A stretch of DNA of 64,000 nucleotides. It comes from Actinacidiphila bryophytorum. GTDB taxonomy: Bacteria > Actinomycetota > Actinomycetes > Streptomycetales > Streptomycetaceae. How positions within the stretch are numbered: the stretch's first letter is position 1; each line of letters starts with the position of its first letter. A program made the translations under genes and the position numbers. The stretch is from the NCBI RefSeq assembly GCF_016916835.1, contig NZ_JAFFIX010000029.1, positions 38,947-102,946 on the forward strand. Reading direction: 5' to 3'. The notes beneath the pieces are model-generated. The model had not been told where the DNA came from. It did no database searches and worked only from the letters and a program-made list of their open reading frames with translations. Shown here piece by piece: positions 22,476 through 29,998 of the stretch.

Positions 22476-24601
22476 CGGGCAGCCCCCCGCAGTTCCGGGG
22501 TCCGGCCGGCCGGACCGGTGCCGTCCGCCCGGCGGCGAGAGATGATCAGTGCGGTCATCGCTGTCACCAGGGTCGTCTGGTACGCCGCCCGGAAGAACGC
22601 GGTGCCCCCTGCCGTCGCCCGCCCCGCGGCGGTCCGTCCGGGAATCGCCCCGTCGGCCGTCTGCGCACCGGCCAGCATCCGCAGCGCGGCCGCGTCGGTG
22701 CGCGCCGGATCGCCGCCGAGGCAGTGCTGGGCGAGCACGAGCTTCCCGGCCAGGTCCCACTCCCCCTGCCGCACGGACTGCTCGATGAACCGGTGCAGCA
22801 CCCGCCGGGCGTGCTCGCGAGCGTCCTCCCCCAGGAGTGATTCCCCGAAGCCGAAGTCGGTGAGATAGAACGCGGTGTGCGCAGCCACGCACGGATCCGG
22901 ATCGTCAGCCCGCTGCCCGGACAGATACCGGGCGAGCTGACTGGCATGGTACAGAGCCTGGTACGAATCCAGCTGGTGGGCGGCGCCGGCGAGATCGGCG
23001 AAGAACCGGGTGGACAGCTGGTGGTACGGCGTCTTCCTGCGCGGTGTCAGATATCCTTCGGCGGCGATCCGCTGGAGCACCGCGCGTCGCAAGTCCCCGT
23101 CCGCGGGAGCGAGCGCCGCGTACGTCAGCTGGATCGGCCGCGCGTAGTCCGGGTCGGCGGTGAGCAGACCTGCGTACGCGGGCGAGCGCCAGGCGGATTC
23201 CACGGTCGCCTGCACCTCGCGCAGACCGGGGTCTGCCGGTGCGGCCTTCGCCCAGTAGCGGCAGAGCAGAGCGAGTTGCAGCAGCGCCTTGACCCGCGGG
23301 GTGACGGGCAGTTCCGCGCGGCCGGCGGGTGAGTCGAGGTAGCCGGCGTGGACACGTATCCACTCCAGGGCACCTTCTGCCAACTGCCTGACCGGCGCCT
23401 GATCGACTCTGTGCGTACCCATGGTCTCCCTCGTGGTCGGGGACTGACGAGCCACCTGCTCGATCACATCGGCCGCACGCCCGGCGCTGTCTCCCGCGGC
23501 CAGCCTGCTGCCGAGGGCGCGTGCCCGTTCCCGCAGGCCGTCGTCCTGCCAGGCCGCGGCGAGCACGTCGGCCGGGTCGGCCGCATCCGGCAGATCGCGG
23601 TTCGGCAGGTACGCGGCCACGCCCGCGCGCAGACAGGCCCCGGACAGCAGCGGCTGCTCGGAGCCGTTGGGTGAGACGGTCAGCGGGCGCCGACGCAGCA
23701 GCGCGGCCAGAACAGGAGCGCTGGTGCCGCTGGTCAGCACCAGTCCGGCCGAGTCGATCAGCGGTCCCATCCACGGCTTGCGCACCAGCAGGATGTCCGC
23801 TCCGGGAGCGGGCTGCGGGTCGGTCGAACGGCCCTGCTCGACCACGGCCTGGAACCGGCCGCCGGTGAAGAGGGCGTTGAGGCGGGGCCAGGGGTTCTTG
23901 CCCCCGAAGAAGCGGCCCAGGTGTACGTAGACGACGGGTTTGCCGGTGCGCGCCAGATGCGCCCGTACGGCTTCGACTTCGGCTGGGTCGGCGGCGGGCT
24001 CCCAGGCCAGCGGCCCGACCTGGTGCACTCGTGCGGGCAGCACCGCACCGGGGTGTTCCAGCAGCGGGTCGCCGCGCAGCAGCAGCGCGTCGCCCGGCAG
24101 CGGGCTGCCTGCCCACCGGGAGGGCCGCGCTGCCAGGCCCGCCTGCTCGCGGGTGTCGGCGTACCACTGCAGCATCTCGGCGGTGCGGTTGCCGCGGGGC
24201 CGTCCCCACTGCCGCTCGCCGGCGCCGCCGGAGCGGTAGTCCCACAGGTGGACCGAGAATCCGATCACCACCACGGGGATGTCCAGTACCTCGGCCGCCG
24301 CCAGCGGCCCGTTGCACAGCACGGAGGTGACCAGCAGGTCGGCCCCCGTCTGCCGGGCGGCACGGGTGACCGCCTGGTACTGCTCAAGGCCGGTGGTCCC
24401 CCACCAGGTGGGCGAGAAGGCCCGCCGTCCGCCGAAGTCCTCCGCCGCCGCGAACGGCAGCCCGGCCTCGGCGACGACAGGACCGGCGGCCGCGTGTCCG
24501 AGCACGCTGACCCGATGACCCCGCCGCTGCAGCCGGCGCCCGGCCGCGAGCGCCGGATACAGGTAGCCGCCGCTGCTGTGCGGGCACAGCAGGATGTTCA
24601 T
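22472..24601 (-). CDS. GT-B glycosyltransferase fused to a DUF6895-like domain
   Basis: 709 aa; ATG at 24601 with GGAGG upstream. Residues 1-390 are a GT1/MGT-type glycosyltransferase: NILLCPHSSGGYLYPALAAG, VTSVLCNGPLAAAE, KPVVYVHLGRFFGG and the donor-site region LVLTSGTSAPVLAAL followed by NGSEQPLLS. Residues about 395-709 match the separate DUF6895-like protein downstream (LALLCRYW, TAFYLTDFGFG, GEWDLAGKLVLAQHCLGG, GAIPGRTAA, YQTTLVTAMTAL). An internal ATG (394) marks the join, but no stop or RBS separates the halves. Expected action: transfer of a sugar from an NDP donor to the peptide product, possibly Ser, Thr or Cys. A glycosylated radical-SAM peptide would be unusual. Confidence 0.85.
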   Translation of the reverse strand: MNILLCPHSSGGYLYPALAAGRRLQRRGHRVSVLGHAAAGPVVAEAGLPFAAAEDFGGRRAFSPTWWGTTGLEQYQAVTRAARQTGADLLVTSVLCNGPLAAAEVLDIPVVVIGFSVHLWDYRSGGAGERQWGRPRGNRTAEMLQWYADTREQAGLAARPSRWAGSPLPGDALLLRGDPLLEHPGAVLPARVHQVGPLAWEPAADPAEVEAVRAHLARTGKPVVYVHLGRFFGGKNPWPRLNALFTGGRFQAVVEQGRSTDPQPAPGADILLVRKPWMGPLIDSAGLVLTSGTSAPVLAALLRRRPLTVSPNGSEQPLLSGACLRAGVAAYLPNRDLPDAADPADVLAAAWQDDGLRERARALGSRLAAGDSAGRAADVIEQVARQSPTTRETMGTHRVDQAPVRQLAEGALEWIRVHAGYLDSPAGRAELPVTPRVKALLQLALLCRYWAKAAPADPGLREVQATVESAWRSPAYAGLLTADPDYARPIQLTYAALAPADGDLRRAVLQRIAAEGYLTPRRKTPYHQLSTRFFADLAGAAHQLDSYQALYHASQLARYLSGQRADDPDPCVAAHTAFYLTDFGFGESLLGEDAREHARRVLHRFIEQSVRQGEWDLAGKLVLAQHCLGGDPARTDAAALRMLAGAQTADGAIPGRTAAGRATAGGTAFFRAAYQTTLVTAMTALIISRRRADGTGPAGRTPELRGAAR

Positions 24602-24622
24602 GGGCCCTCCCGGCCGCCGCGG

Positions 24623-24658
24623 CTGGGGTGCGCTCGAAACGTGCGGAGCGCACCCCAG
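24623..24658 (-). terminator. Hairpin between precursor and biosynthetic genes (distal)
   Basis: CTGGGGTGCGCTC (24623-24635) pairs perfectly over 13 bp with GAGCGCACCCCAG (24646-24658), loop 10 bases. It lies between the 46-aa precursor and the glycosyltransferase gene. Probably a partial terminator or RNA processing/stability element that lets the precursor be made in excess over the enzymes. Confidence 0.65.
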
Positions 24659-24663
24659 GGGCC

Positions 24664-24698
24664 ACCCGGCTTCCGGCAGGAACTGCCGTCGGCCGGGT
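24664..24698 (-). terminator. Hairpin directly after the precursor gene (proximal)
   Basis: ACCCGGC (24664-24670) with GCCGGGT (24692-24698), and inside it CGGCAG/CTGCCG around a GAA loop (24674-24688), form an extended interrupted stem. It starts 10 bases after the precursor stop in transcript order. Together with the second hairpin it makes a tandem attenuator. Confidence 0.6.
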
Positions 24699-24708
24699 CA
24701 CCAGTTGA

Positions 24709-24849
24709 TCAGAGCTCGGAGCTGTTGTTCGTGACGCACCAGTCGGGCTCGACAACGCCCTCTTCGCCCAACTCGTGGGCGACGACCTCGACCTCCTCGG
24801 TCTCGGTGGCCTCGGTCTCGGCGCTCTCCGGGTTCACTTCCTCGGGCAT
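24709..24849 (-). CDS. RiPP precursor peptide, 46 aa, acidic leader
   Basis: ATG at 24849 with a near-perfect AAGGAGG RBS. The first 33 residues are a Glu-rich leader (MPEEVNPESAETEATETEEV, then EVVAHELGEEGVV); the C-terminal part EPDWCVTNNSSEL is chemically different and contains the only Trp and Cys (W37, C38), plus T40, N41, N42, S43, S44 and E45. The radical SAM enzyme could crosslink W37 or C38, the ATP-grasp could link D/E to T/S, and the glycosyltransferase could use Ser, Thr or Cys. It is flanked by the SARP gene and a tandem hairpin, the classical place for a highly expressed precursor. Leader/core boundary is inferred. Confidence 0.8.
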   Translation of the reverse strand: MPEEVNPESAETEATETEEVEVVAHELGEEGVVEPDWCVTNNSSEL

Positions 24850-24899
24850 GAGGTCCTCCTTCGCTTCGGCGGCGTCCGCGACACCGCCCCAGAAGGAAG

Positions 24900-26675
24900 C
24901 TATGAGGCCCCGGTATGCCAACGACTTTCCACCGGTTCGAAAACGGTATGACGCCCGCTCACGAACACCGCGAAGGGAAGCCGGGGCATTTCGTACCGCA
25001 CGGTGTCCGCGGCCCCCTCTCCGCCGACGACGGTGAGGATGCCGGCCTCCAGCAGCGTCTCCAGCAGCCGGATCGCCGTACCGGTCTCGGCCTCCAGGAC
25101 CGCGGCCGCCTGCTGGAGCGTGAACACGGGCTCCGCCAGGGTGCCCAGCCGGAACACCGCCCGGTGCGCGGGTCCCGGCAGGTCCCCGATCGCCTCGGTC
25201 AGCCGGGAGCGTACCGCCGGATCGCTCCCGCACAGCTCGTCCACCAGACCGCCGGGATCCGCGATCCGGGCCGCGTACTCGCGCAGCGGCACATGGCGCA
25301 GGAACGCCATCCGCTCCGCCGCCAGCCGCACCCCGAGCGGCAGCAGCCCGCACGCCGCGACCACGCGCTCGGCGGACTCCCGGTCCGCGGTCACCCGGTC
25401 AGAACCGATCACCCGCCCGAGGAACTGCAGCGCCTCGGCCGGGGTGAAGGTGGACAGCCGGACCCGGTACGCGCCCTCCAGACCGGTCAGCGCCGGCCGG
25501 GCCGTGACGATGACCGCGCTCTCCCCGGTCTCCGGCAGCAGCGGACGCACCTCCGACTCCCGCCGGGCGTCGTCGAGGACGACCAGCGCCCGGCGCTGGG
25601 AGAGCCATGTCTGCCACTCCCGCCGCGGGTCGGCCCGCCCACCGGGCGTCCTCGCCCTGGCGAACGGCAGCTGGGACACCGCGTCCTCCAACGGCCGCAA
25701 CCTGCCGTCCTCGCCGCGCAGCCGGACGAAGACACGGCCGTCGGAGAAGTGGTCGCCGAGCCGGTGCGCCACCCGTATCGCCAGCGCCGTCTTCCCGGCG
25801 CCGAGCGGTCCGCTCACCACCACCGGCCCGCTGCGCCCGCGGATCAGCACGTCCGCCACCTCGTCGGCCTCCGACTCCCGCCCCGTCAGGTTCGGCAGAT
25901 CCCACGGCAGCAGGTTCGGCGCGTGCGACCGCTCCCGGCGCGGCACTGCGGACCGGGGCTCGGTGTCCTCCTGTTCGCGCAACATCGACTGGTAGAACCG
26001 CCCCAGCGCCGGGCTCGGCGGCAGCCCCAGCTCACGGGCGAGGGCCTGGCGCAGGTCGTCGTACACCGCCAGCGCCTCGGATCGCCGCCCCGCCCGGCAC
26101 AGCGCGGTCATCTGCGCCATCCGCAGGCGCTCCCGCAGCGGATGGCGCTGCGCGATCTCGGTGAGCCGCTCGATCGCCGCGGCCCCGGCGCCCGCCGCGA
26201 TCTCCGCCTCCGCCCAGTCCTCCGAGACCTCCAGGAAGCGCCGCTCGAGCCGCCGCGCGGCATCCCCGATCGGCGGAACACCACGGAACCCGTCCAGCGC
26301 CGGCCCGCGCCACAGGTCGAGCGCCTCGGTCAGCGAGCCGACCCGGGCCCGCTGTAAGAAGGAGAGCGCGTCCAGTTCGTCAGGGGACGCCTGGAGTACG
26401 TAGCCGCCGCGCTGATGGACGATCCGCGAACCGGTCCCCCCGTCCAGCAGCCGGCGCAGCGCGGACACGTACACCTGGATGTTCTTGCGGGCTGTCCGCG
26501 GCGGATCGTCCGCCCACAGCGCCTCGACCAGCACGTCCGACGAGACCCGCGCGTTGGCGTGGGCCAGCAGGGTGGCCAGCAGCGTCTGCTGCTTCCTCGA
26601 TCCCGGGTCCACCGGGAAGCCGTCCCGGAGCACCTGTAACGGACCGAGGATCCCGAAGCTCACGCCCATCGTCAC
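24900..26675 (-). CDS. SARP (AfsR/DnrI)-type regulator with NB-ARC ATPase, one TTA codon
   Basis: 591 aa; the GTG at 26675 overlaps the stop of the 63-aa peptide gene (GTGA); an ATG lies two codons on. Residues 1-95: OmpR-type winged helix (FGILGPLQVLRDG, VSSDVLVEALWADDPP, NIQVYVSALRRLL). Residues about 100-250: bacterial transcriptional activator domain. Then an NB-ARC ATPase (LTGRESEADEVADVL, P-loop SGPLGAGKTALAIR, ALVVLDDARRE). A C-terminal TPR region like that of AfsR is missing. A TTA codon at 26357-26355 (in SFLQRA) makes it bldA-dependent. SARPs activate pathway promoters, so this is the probable activator of the RiPP operon in which it lies. Confidence 0.9.
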   Translation of the reverse strand: MTMGVSFGILGPLQVLRDGFPVDPGSRKQQTLLATLLAHANARVSSDVLVEALWADDPPRTARKNIQVYVSALRRLLDGGTGSRIVHQRGGYVLQASPDELDALSFLQRARVGSLTEALDLWRGPALDGFRGVPPIGDAARRLERRFLEVSEDWAEAEIAAGAGAAAIERLTEIAQRHPLRERLRMAQMTALCRAGRRSEALAVYDDLRQALARELGLPPSPALGRFYQSMLREQEDTEPRSAVPRRERSHAPNLLPWDLPNLTGRESEADEVADVLIRGRSGPVVVSGPLGAGKTALAIRVAHRLGDHFSDGRVFVRLRGEDGRLRPLEDAVSQLPFARARTPGGRADPRREWQTWLSQRRALVVLDDARRESEVRPLLPETGESAVIVTARPALTGLEGAYRVRLSTFTPAEALQFLGRVIGSDRVTADRESAERVVAACGLLPLGVRLAAERMAFLRHVPLREYAARIADPGGLVDELCGSDPAVRSRLTEAIGDLPGPAHRAVFRLGTLAEPVFTLQQAAAVLEAETGTAIRLLETLLEAGILTVVGGEGAADTVRYEMPRLPFAVFVSGRHTVFEPVESRWHTGAS

Positions 26676-26863
26676 GCCAGCTTGATGGCAGTGGAGTGAC
26701 CCTCGACCTCGGCGTCCGCGACCGCGTCCAGCCTCAGTTTGACGGAGTTGAGGACGGCGACCTCGTCCTCCGTGAGCTGCGCCAGCACATCGCGCTGCGC
26801 ATCACTCAGCAGATCGACCGGATTGCCGGCCTGCCGCAGGGACGCGAGGGGATCGAAGTCCAT
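26672..26863 (-). CDS. Small helical peptide, possible second RiPP precursor (63 aa)
   Basis: ATG at 26863 with GGAGG seven bases upstream. Sequence pattern: MDFDPLASLRQAGNPVDLLS, a helical SDAQRDVLAQLTEDEVAVLNSVKLRLDAV, then AEVEGHSTAIKLA. The helical leader ending in EVEGH followed by a short C-terminal segment resembles RiPP precursors with helix leaders, but it lacks Cys and Trp and has only one Ser and one Thr in the tail. The alternative is a small regulator or chaperone. Its stop overlaps the SARP start, so the two are translationally coupled. Confidence 0.65.
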   Translation of the reverse strand: MDFDPLASLRQAGNPVDLLSDAQRDVLAQLTEDEVAVLNSVKLRLDAVADAEVEGHSTAIKLA

Positions 26864-26918
26864 GGTTGCCTCCAGTGTCGTATGTCGGCATGTCATGTAC
26901 GGAGCCAGCTCAAAGTAC

Positions 26919-26932
26919 GTTCGCAGACGAAC
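26919..26932. promoter_or_regulatory. Inverted repeat upstream of the RiPP operon
   Basis: GTTCG-CAGA-CGAAC, 5-bp arms, 56-69 bases upstream of the first peptide gene. Its position fits an operator near the promoter. I did not find 11-bp-spaced heptamer direct repeats expected for a SARP site. Short enough to be chance. Confidence 0.3.
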
Positions 26933-27139
26933 AGTTCCCGGAGGCCGACCGATTTTCCCCCCGGAGGGTCGGACTCCGGCACACCGAGGCATGCGCAAGC
27001 GCAGCTTCGGGCGGTACGTCCCCCTTCTTCCTATGATGTTCCGGTCAATACCACGGCATGTGACAGTATCGTGACGCGTTCATGCTGACGTCGTTTCCGG
27101 GGTGGTGGCAAGAGGTGAACCGGGGGGACGTGAACCGGT

Positions 27140-27176
27140 GCAAAGCGCCCCCGCTGGTACAGCGGGGACGCTTTGC
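27140..27176. repeat. 17-bp near-perfect stem-loop
   Basis: GCAAAGCG (27140-27147) pairs with CGCTTTGC (27169-27176) and CCCCGCTG (27149-27156) with CAGCGGGG (27160-27167); one C/A mismatch, 3-base loop. No T-tract. It could terminate an unannotated small RNA or insulate the two divergent units. Confidence 0.55.
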
Positions 27177-27413
27177 GAGCCGGCAGCCGACCGCGGCGCC
27201 CCCCGCCCGGAACCGGACCGTCCGGCCCACCCGTCGGCGGCCCGGCGGCGACCCGGCGGCCGCTCGGCTTACCGGGGCGCCCGACAGCGGTAGGCGCCGC
27301 ACCCGCCACGACGATCAGCGGCATCCTCCCGGGGTGACCGGCGCTCGGGGAGCAGGCCGCGCGACGTGAAAACAGCTGCGCAGGTCGGATGCAGCGATGC
27401 GACACTGCCCTGT

Positions 27414-27962
27414 ATGACCCGGCCAGAGCTGTCCGAACTCGATTATCTGCGCGAGATCGAACGGCTCGCCAAAGCTGTCACCTCCGTGGCCGCGGGCGAG
27501 CCCTGGTACGCCACCGGCACCGAAGGTGAAGGGCCGCTCCAACGCAGCGTCAACACTCTGGGCCGGGCGCTGCGGCACTACCACTTCCCCCTGGACGGAT
27601 GTCTGGAGGAAGAGGCGCACCGCCCAGAAGTCCCCCTCGCCGCCGTGGCCGTCATCCGCCCCGAGGCCATGCCTATCGCCATCGACGAGACCTACCCCCA
27701 GGCCTGTGCTCGGCTGGGAGTAGAAGCGCGCCCCGAGGGATGGGCGCTGTGGAACACCTGGGCCGACGGCGACGCGAAGGTCACCATGGTCGTCTCCGCC
27801 GTGGACACCACCGAGGGCCTGCTCACCAACTGGGCCAAGGGCAGAAACCTGCTCCCCGTCATGCCTCTGCCCTCCCAGATCGCCCAAGTCCACGCAGGCT
27901 GGACCGGCTGGGCCTCGATCTTCTCCCCCTACGGCAAAAGGAAACTCGGCCTCAACGGATAG
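27414..27962 (+). CDS. Hypothetical cytosolic protein (182 aa)
   Basis: ATG at 27414 chosen because codon bias begins there; a GTG at 27366 would add 16 unconvincing residues. There is no RBS, which fits a leaderless mRNA. The protein is soluble, acidic, with LSELDYLREIERLAKAVTSVA, ALRHYHFPLDGCLEEEA, DETYPQACARLGV, WALWNTWADGDAKVTMVVSAVD and a basic end GKRKLGLNG. No signal or membrane segment. No family is recognised; it resembles orphan accessory proteins. Confidence 0.7.
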   Translation: MTRPELSELDYLREIERLAKAVTSVAAGEPWYATGTEGEGPLQRSVNTLGRALRHYHFPLDGCLEEEAHRPEVPLAAVAVIRPEAMPIAIDETYPQACARLGVEARPEGWALWNTWADGDAKVTMVVSAVDTTEGLLTNWAKGRNLLPVMPLPSQIAQVHAGWTGWASIFSPYGKRKLGLNG

Positions 27963-28015
27963 GCGGCGAAGCCGCCGAGACAGGCCGCTACGGGACGGCA
28001 GCGCAGGACTTCCGC

Positions 28016-28033
28016 GTAGTCGGACGGCGTCCG
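28016..28033. repeat. Direct repeat, copy 1 (flanks ATPase island)
   Basis: GTAGTCGGACGGCGTCCG, identical to 29686-29703. The surroundings also match loosely (CTTC before, GTGACGG after). It contains the internal palindrome CGGAC-GGC-GTCCG. Confidence 0.6.
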
Positions 28034-28302
28034 GTTCGTGACGGGAGGTCAGAAGCCTGGTGGGGTGGCAGGCGAAGCGAAGCAGGCACGGCGTCCAAGA
28101 TCATGGAGTTTTCGATGCGCCGTGATCCCGGCGGAAGACCGTGCGTGCCGACGCATCATCCCCCATACCTGCTCCACACGGCGGCCGAGGCGTGCCTTGG
28201 CACTCGCCGTTGCTCCCCTCCTCAGCGGCTCGGGCGTGGAAACAGGTCAGCCGCATGTCGTCGCATCTGCCCAACTTGCCTGACTCAAGGAAGGTTGCCC
28301 AC

Positions 28303-28308
28303 TACTAT
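28303..28308 (+). promoter_or_regulatory. -10-like element for a leaderless mRNA
   Basis: TACTAT ends seven bases before the ATG of the ATPase gene, the spacing expected when transcription starts at the start codon. No RBS is present. A TTGCCT at 28276-28281 is a weak -35 candidate with long spacing. Confidence 0.4.
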
Positions 28309-28315
28309 CTCTTTA

Positions 28316-29593
28316 ATGGACCCTCGTCGATCCCCGTATACCCCCAACCCAGGGACCCCACCAGCTCTACTGGCGGGACGCGCCGACATTCGGGAGAATT
28401 TTGAAATCGCACTGGACCGCCTATCGATGGGAAGATCGGCAAATATACCCATAATCACCGGGGGTCGCGGGTCGGGAAAGACGGTTATATTCGACTCCTT
28501 AGTCAATTCCGCGCGCAATAAGGGTTGGTTCGTTGCCGCAGAGGAAGCCATTCCAGGTCGAGACTTCAAGACACTCATTGCGATAATGGCGCATGAGACC
28601 TTGAAGGAGATGAGCGCTCGCCATCGAGTGTCGGAGCAGATCAAGAGGGCATTCGGAATACTCAAGGCTTTCGCCTCGATTTCCGTCGGTGGAATACGGC
28701 TAGATATAGACGTAGATGCCGTTACCGGGACTGCTGACACGGGAATTATCGAACGAGATATCCGGCAGCTCATACTTGAACTGGGGAAGCTTGCGCGTTC
28801 GCATTCCACGGGAGTTTTGTTTGCGCTGGATGAGGCACAAGCTGTTCCGCAAGAGCAGTATTCAGTGCTGGATTCGGCTCTGCATGCAGCCGCCCGCACC
28901 GGTCTGCCACTTTCATTCCTAGCCGCTGGCCTTTTTCCTTCTTGGCAGGTGACGGGAGAAGGAGCCGACCGGGACCCATTTAGCACTACGACACCCGCCA
29001 GCCGTAGCGGAGTCCTCCGTTACATCAGGCTTGAGCCGCTTAATCAACTGGAATCCCGTCGCGTTCTCGAACTTCCCGCAGAAGCAGAAGGTGTGGCCTG
29101 GAAAGGCGATTCCCTCGAACGAGCGACACAATTCTGCGAGGGAAGCCCGTGGATGCTTCAAATGGTGGGCGAAATGGCGTGGGCGACGGCCTCAGGCGAA
29201 CACATTCGGTCCAGCGATGCACTAGTAGCAATCAGCGAAGTGGACAAGCGCCTCGGAGAGTGGTTCATTCCCAGACTCCTGCGCCACCTCTCAGATGCGG
29301 ACATTGCCGTTTTGAACGCCATCGCCAAGGCGGGTGGGCGAAATGTTCACGCTGGAACGCTGTTCGGACAGCTCCCGTTCAATCCCCGCGGCTCGTTGAT
29401 TGAAATGGCCCGTCAGGATCTCATAGAAATATTCTGGCCTTACGACCGACCCGGCCTCAGAAGAGACCGAGCCCATTTCAATATCAGCATTACCGTACCA
29501 GGGCTGACCCGACATGCGGTGAAGTTTGCGCAAAGCCGTCTGATCGATGATGCGGACTGGTCGATGCCGCCAAATGCGGGAAATGGAGAATAG
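28316..29593 (+). CDS. AAA ATPase (ORC/STAND-like), lower GC, TTA codon
   Basis: 425 aa from the ATG at 28316. P-loop ITGGRGSGKTVIFDSL (about 46-61), Walker B GVLFALDEAQAVP (about 168-180), sensor-like SFLAAGLFPSW, then an AAA lid and a winged-helix-like C-terminal region (LSDADIAVLNAIAKAGGRN, GSLIEMARQDLIEIFWPYDRPGL). The family includes AAA_16 and archaeal-type Cdc6-like ATPases found in mobile and defence-type islands. Base composition is clearly lower in GC than the neighbours, rare codons such as ATA are frequent, and a TTA occurs at 28499-28501. It looks horizontally acquired. No partner gene is adjacent. Confidence 0.85.
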   Translation: MDPRRSPYTPNPGTPPALLAGRADIRENFEIALDRLSMGRSANIPIITGGRGSGKTVIFDSLVNSARNKGWFVAAEEAIPGRDFKTLIAIMAHETLKEMSARHRVSEQIKRAFGILKAFASISVGGIRLDIDVDAVTGTADTGIIERDIRQLILELGKLARSHSTGVLFALDEAQAVPQEQYSVLDSALHAAARTGLPLSFLAAGLFPSWQVTGEGADRDPFSTTTPASRSGVLRYIRLEPLNQLESRRVLELPAEAEGVAWKGDSLERATQFCEGSPWMLQMVGEMAWATASGEHIRSSDALVAISEVDKRLGEWFIPRLLRHLSDADIAVLNAIAKAGGRNVHAGTLFGQLPFNPRGSLIEMARQDLIEIFWPYDRPGLRRDRAHFNISITVPGLTRHAVKFAQSRLIDDADWSMPPNAGNGE

Positions 29594-29685
29594 CTTATAT
29601 CGCGAGGCAATAGCGCCCCATAGAGTTCCAATATGTAGCCGGGTGCGCGCAGGTCACCTCAGCCATTGTGCAGCAGAGCTTCGGG

Positions 29686-29703
29686 GTAGTCGGACGGCGT
29701 CCG
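29686..29703. repeat. Direct repeat, copy 2 (flanks ATPase island)
   Basis: GTAGTCGGACGGCGTCCG, identical to copy 1 about 1.67 kb upstream. The two copies bracket the ATPase gene and its promoter, as expected for recombination or insertion boundaries. Confidence 0.6.
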
Positions 29704-29998
29704 TGACGGTGGCGACCTTGATTCTTCCCTGGAGCGGGATGTCCTCCCATGGCAGGGACTTGTGTTGCGCACGGAGCTTCTTAGCGTTGCCCTTGACAGG
29801 CCGTCAGGGTGAGCACGACGGCCAGAGCGTGGCGCACGCCGCGAGGATTATGCGGGTCGGGGACGCCGGTGAGACACTCCAGCAGCCCTGGTACTTCAGT
29901 CGGGGCGGGTGCGCGGAGTCCCGGAGTTGGTCAAGGGCGGCAGGGATCGCGGACGATGCCCAGATCCATCATGTTTCTGACTTCTCGTCAGGAAACGG

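Larger units (their letters stand above)
26864..27413. other. Divergent intergenic region with a strong hairpin
   Basis: 550 bases between the RiPP operon and the plus-strand hypothetical gene. Besides the small palindrome it contains a long stem-loop at 27140-27176. The rest is GC-rich without a coding-like frame; ATG-proximal AT-rich sequence (GTATGTCGGCATGTCATGTA, 26879-26898) may hold the operon promoter. Confidence 0.45.
27963..28315. other. Intergenic region before the ATPase gene, with a direct-repeat copy
   Basis: 353 bases with no convincing gene. It carries the first copy of the GTAGTCGGACGGCGTCCG repeat (28016-28033) and, at its end, a -10-like TACTAT. The middle (28100-28270) might be decayed coding sequence, but I cannot match it to a family. 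Confidence 0.4.
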
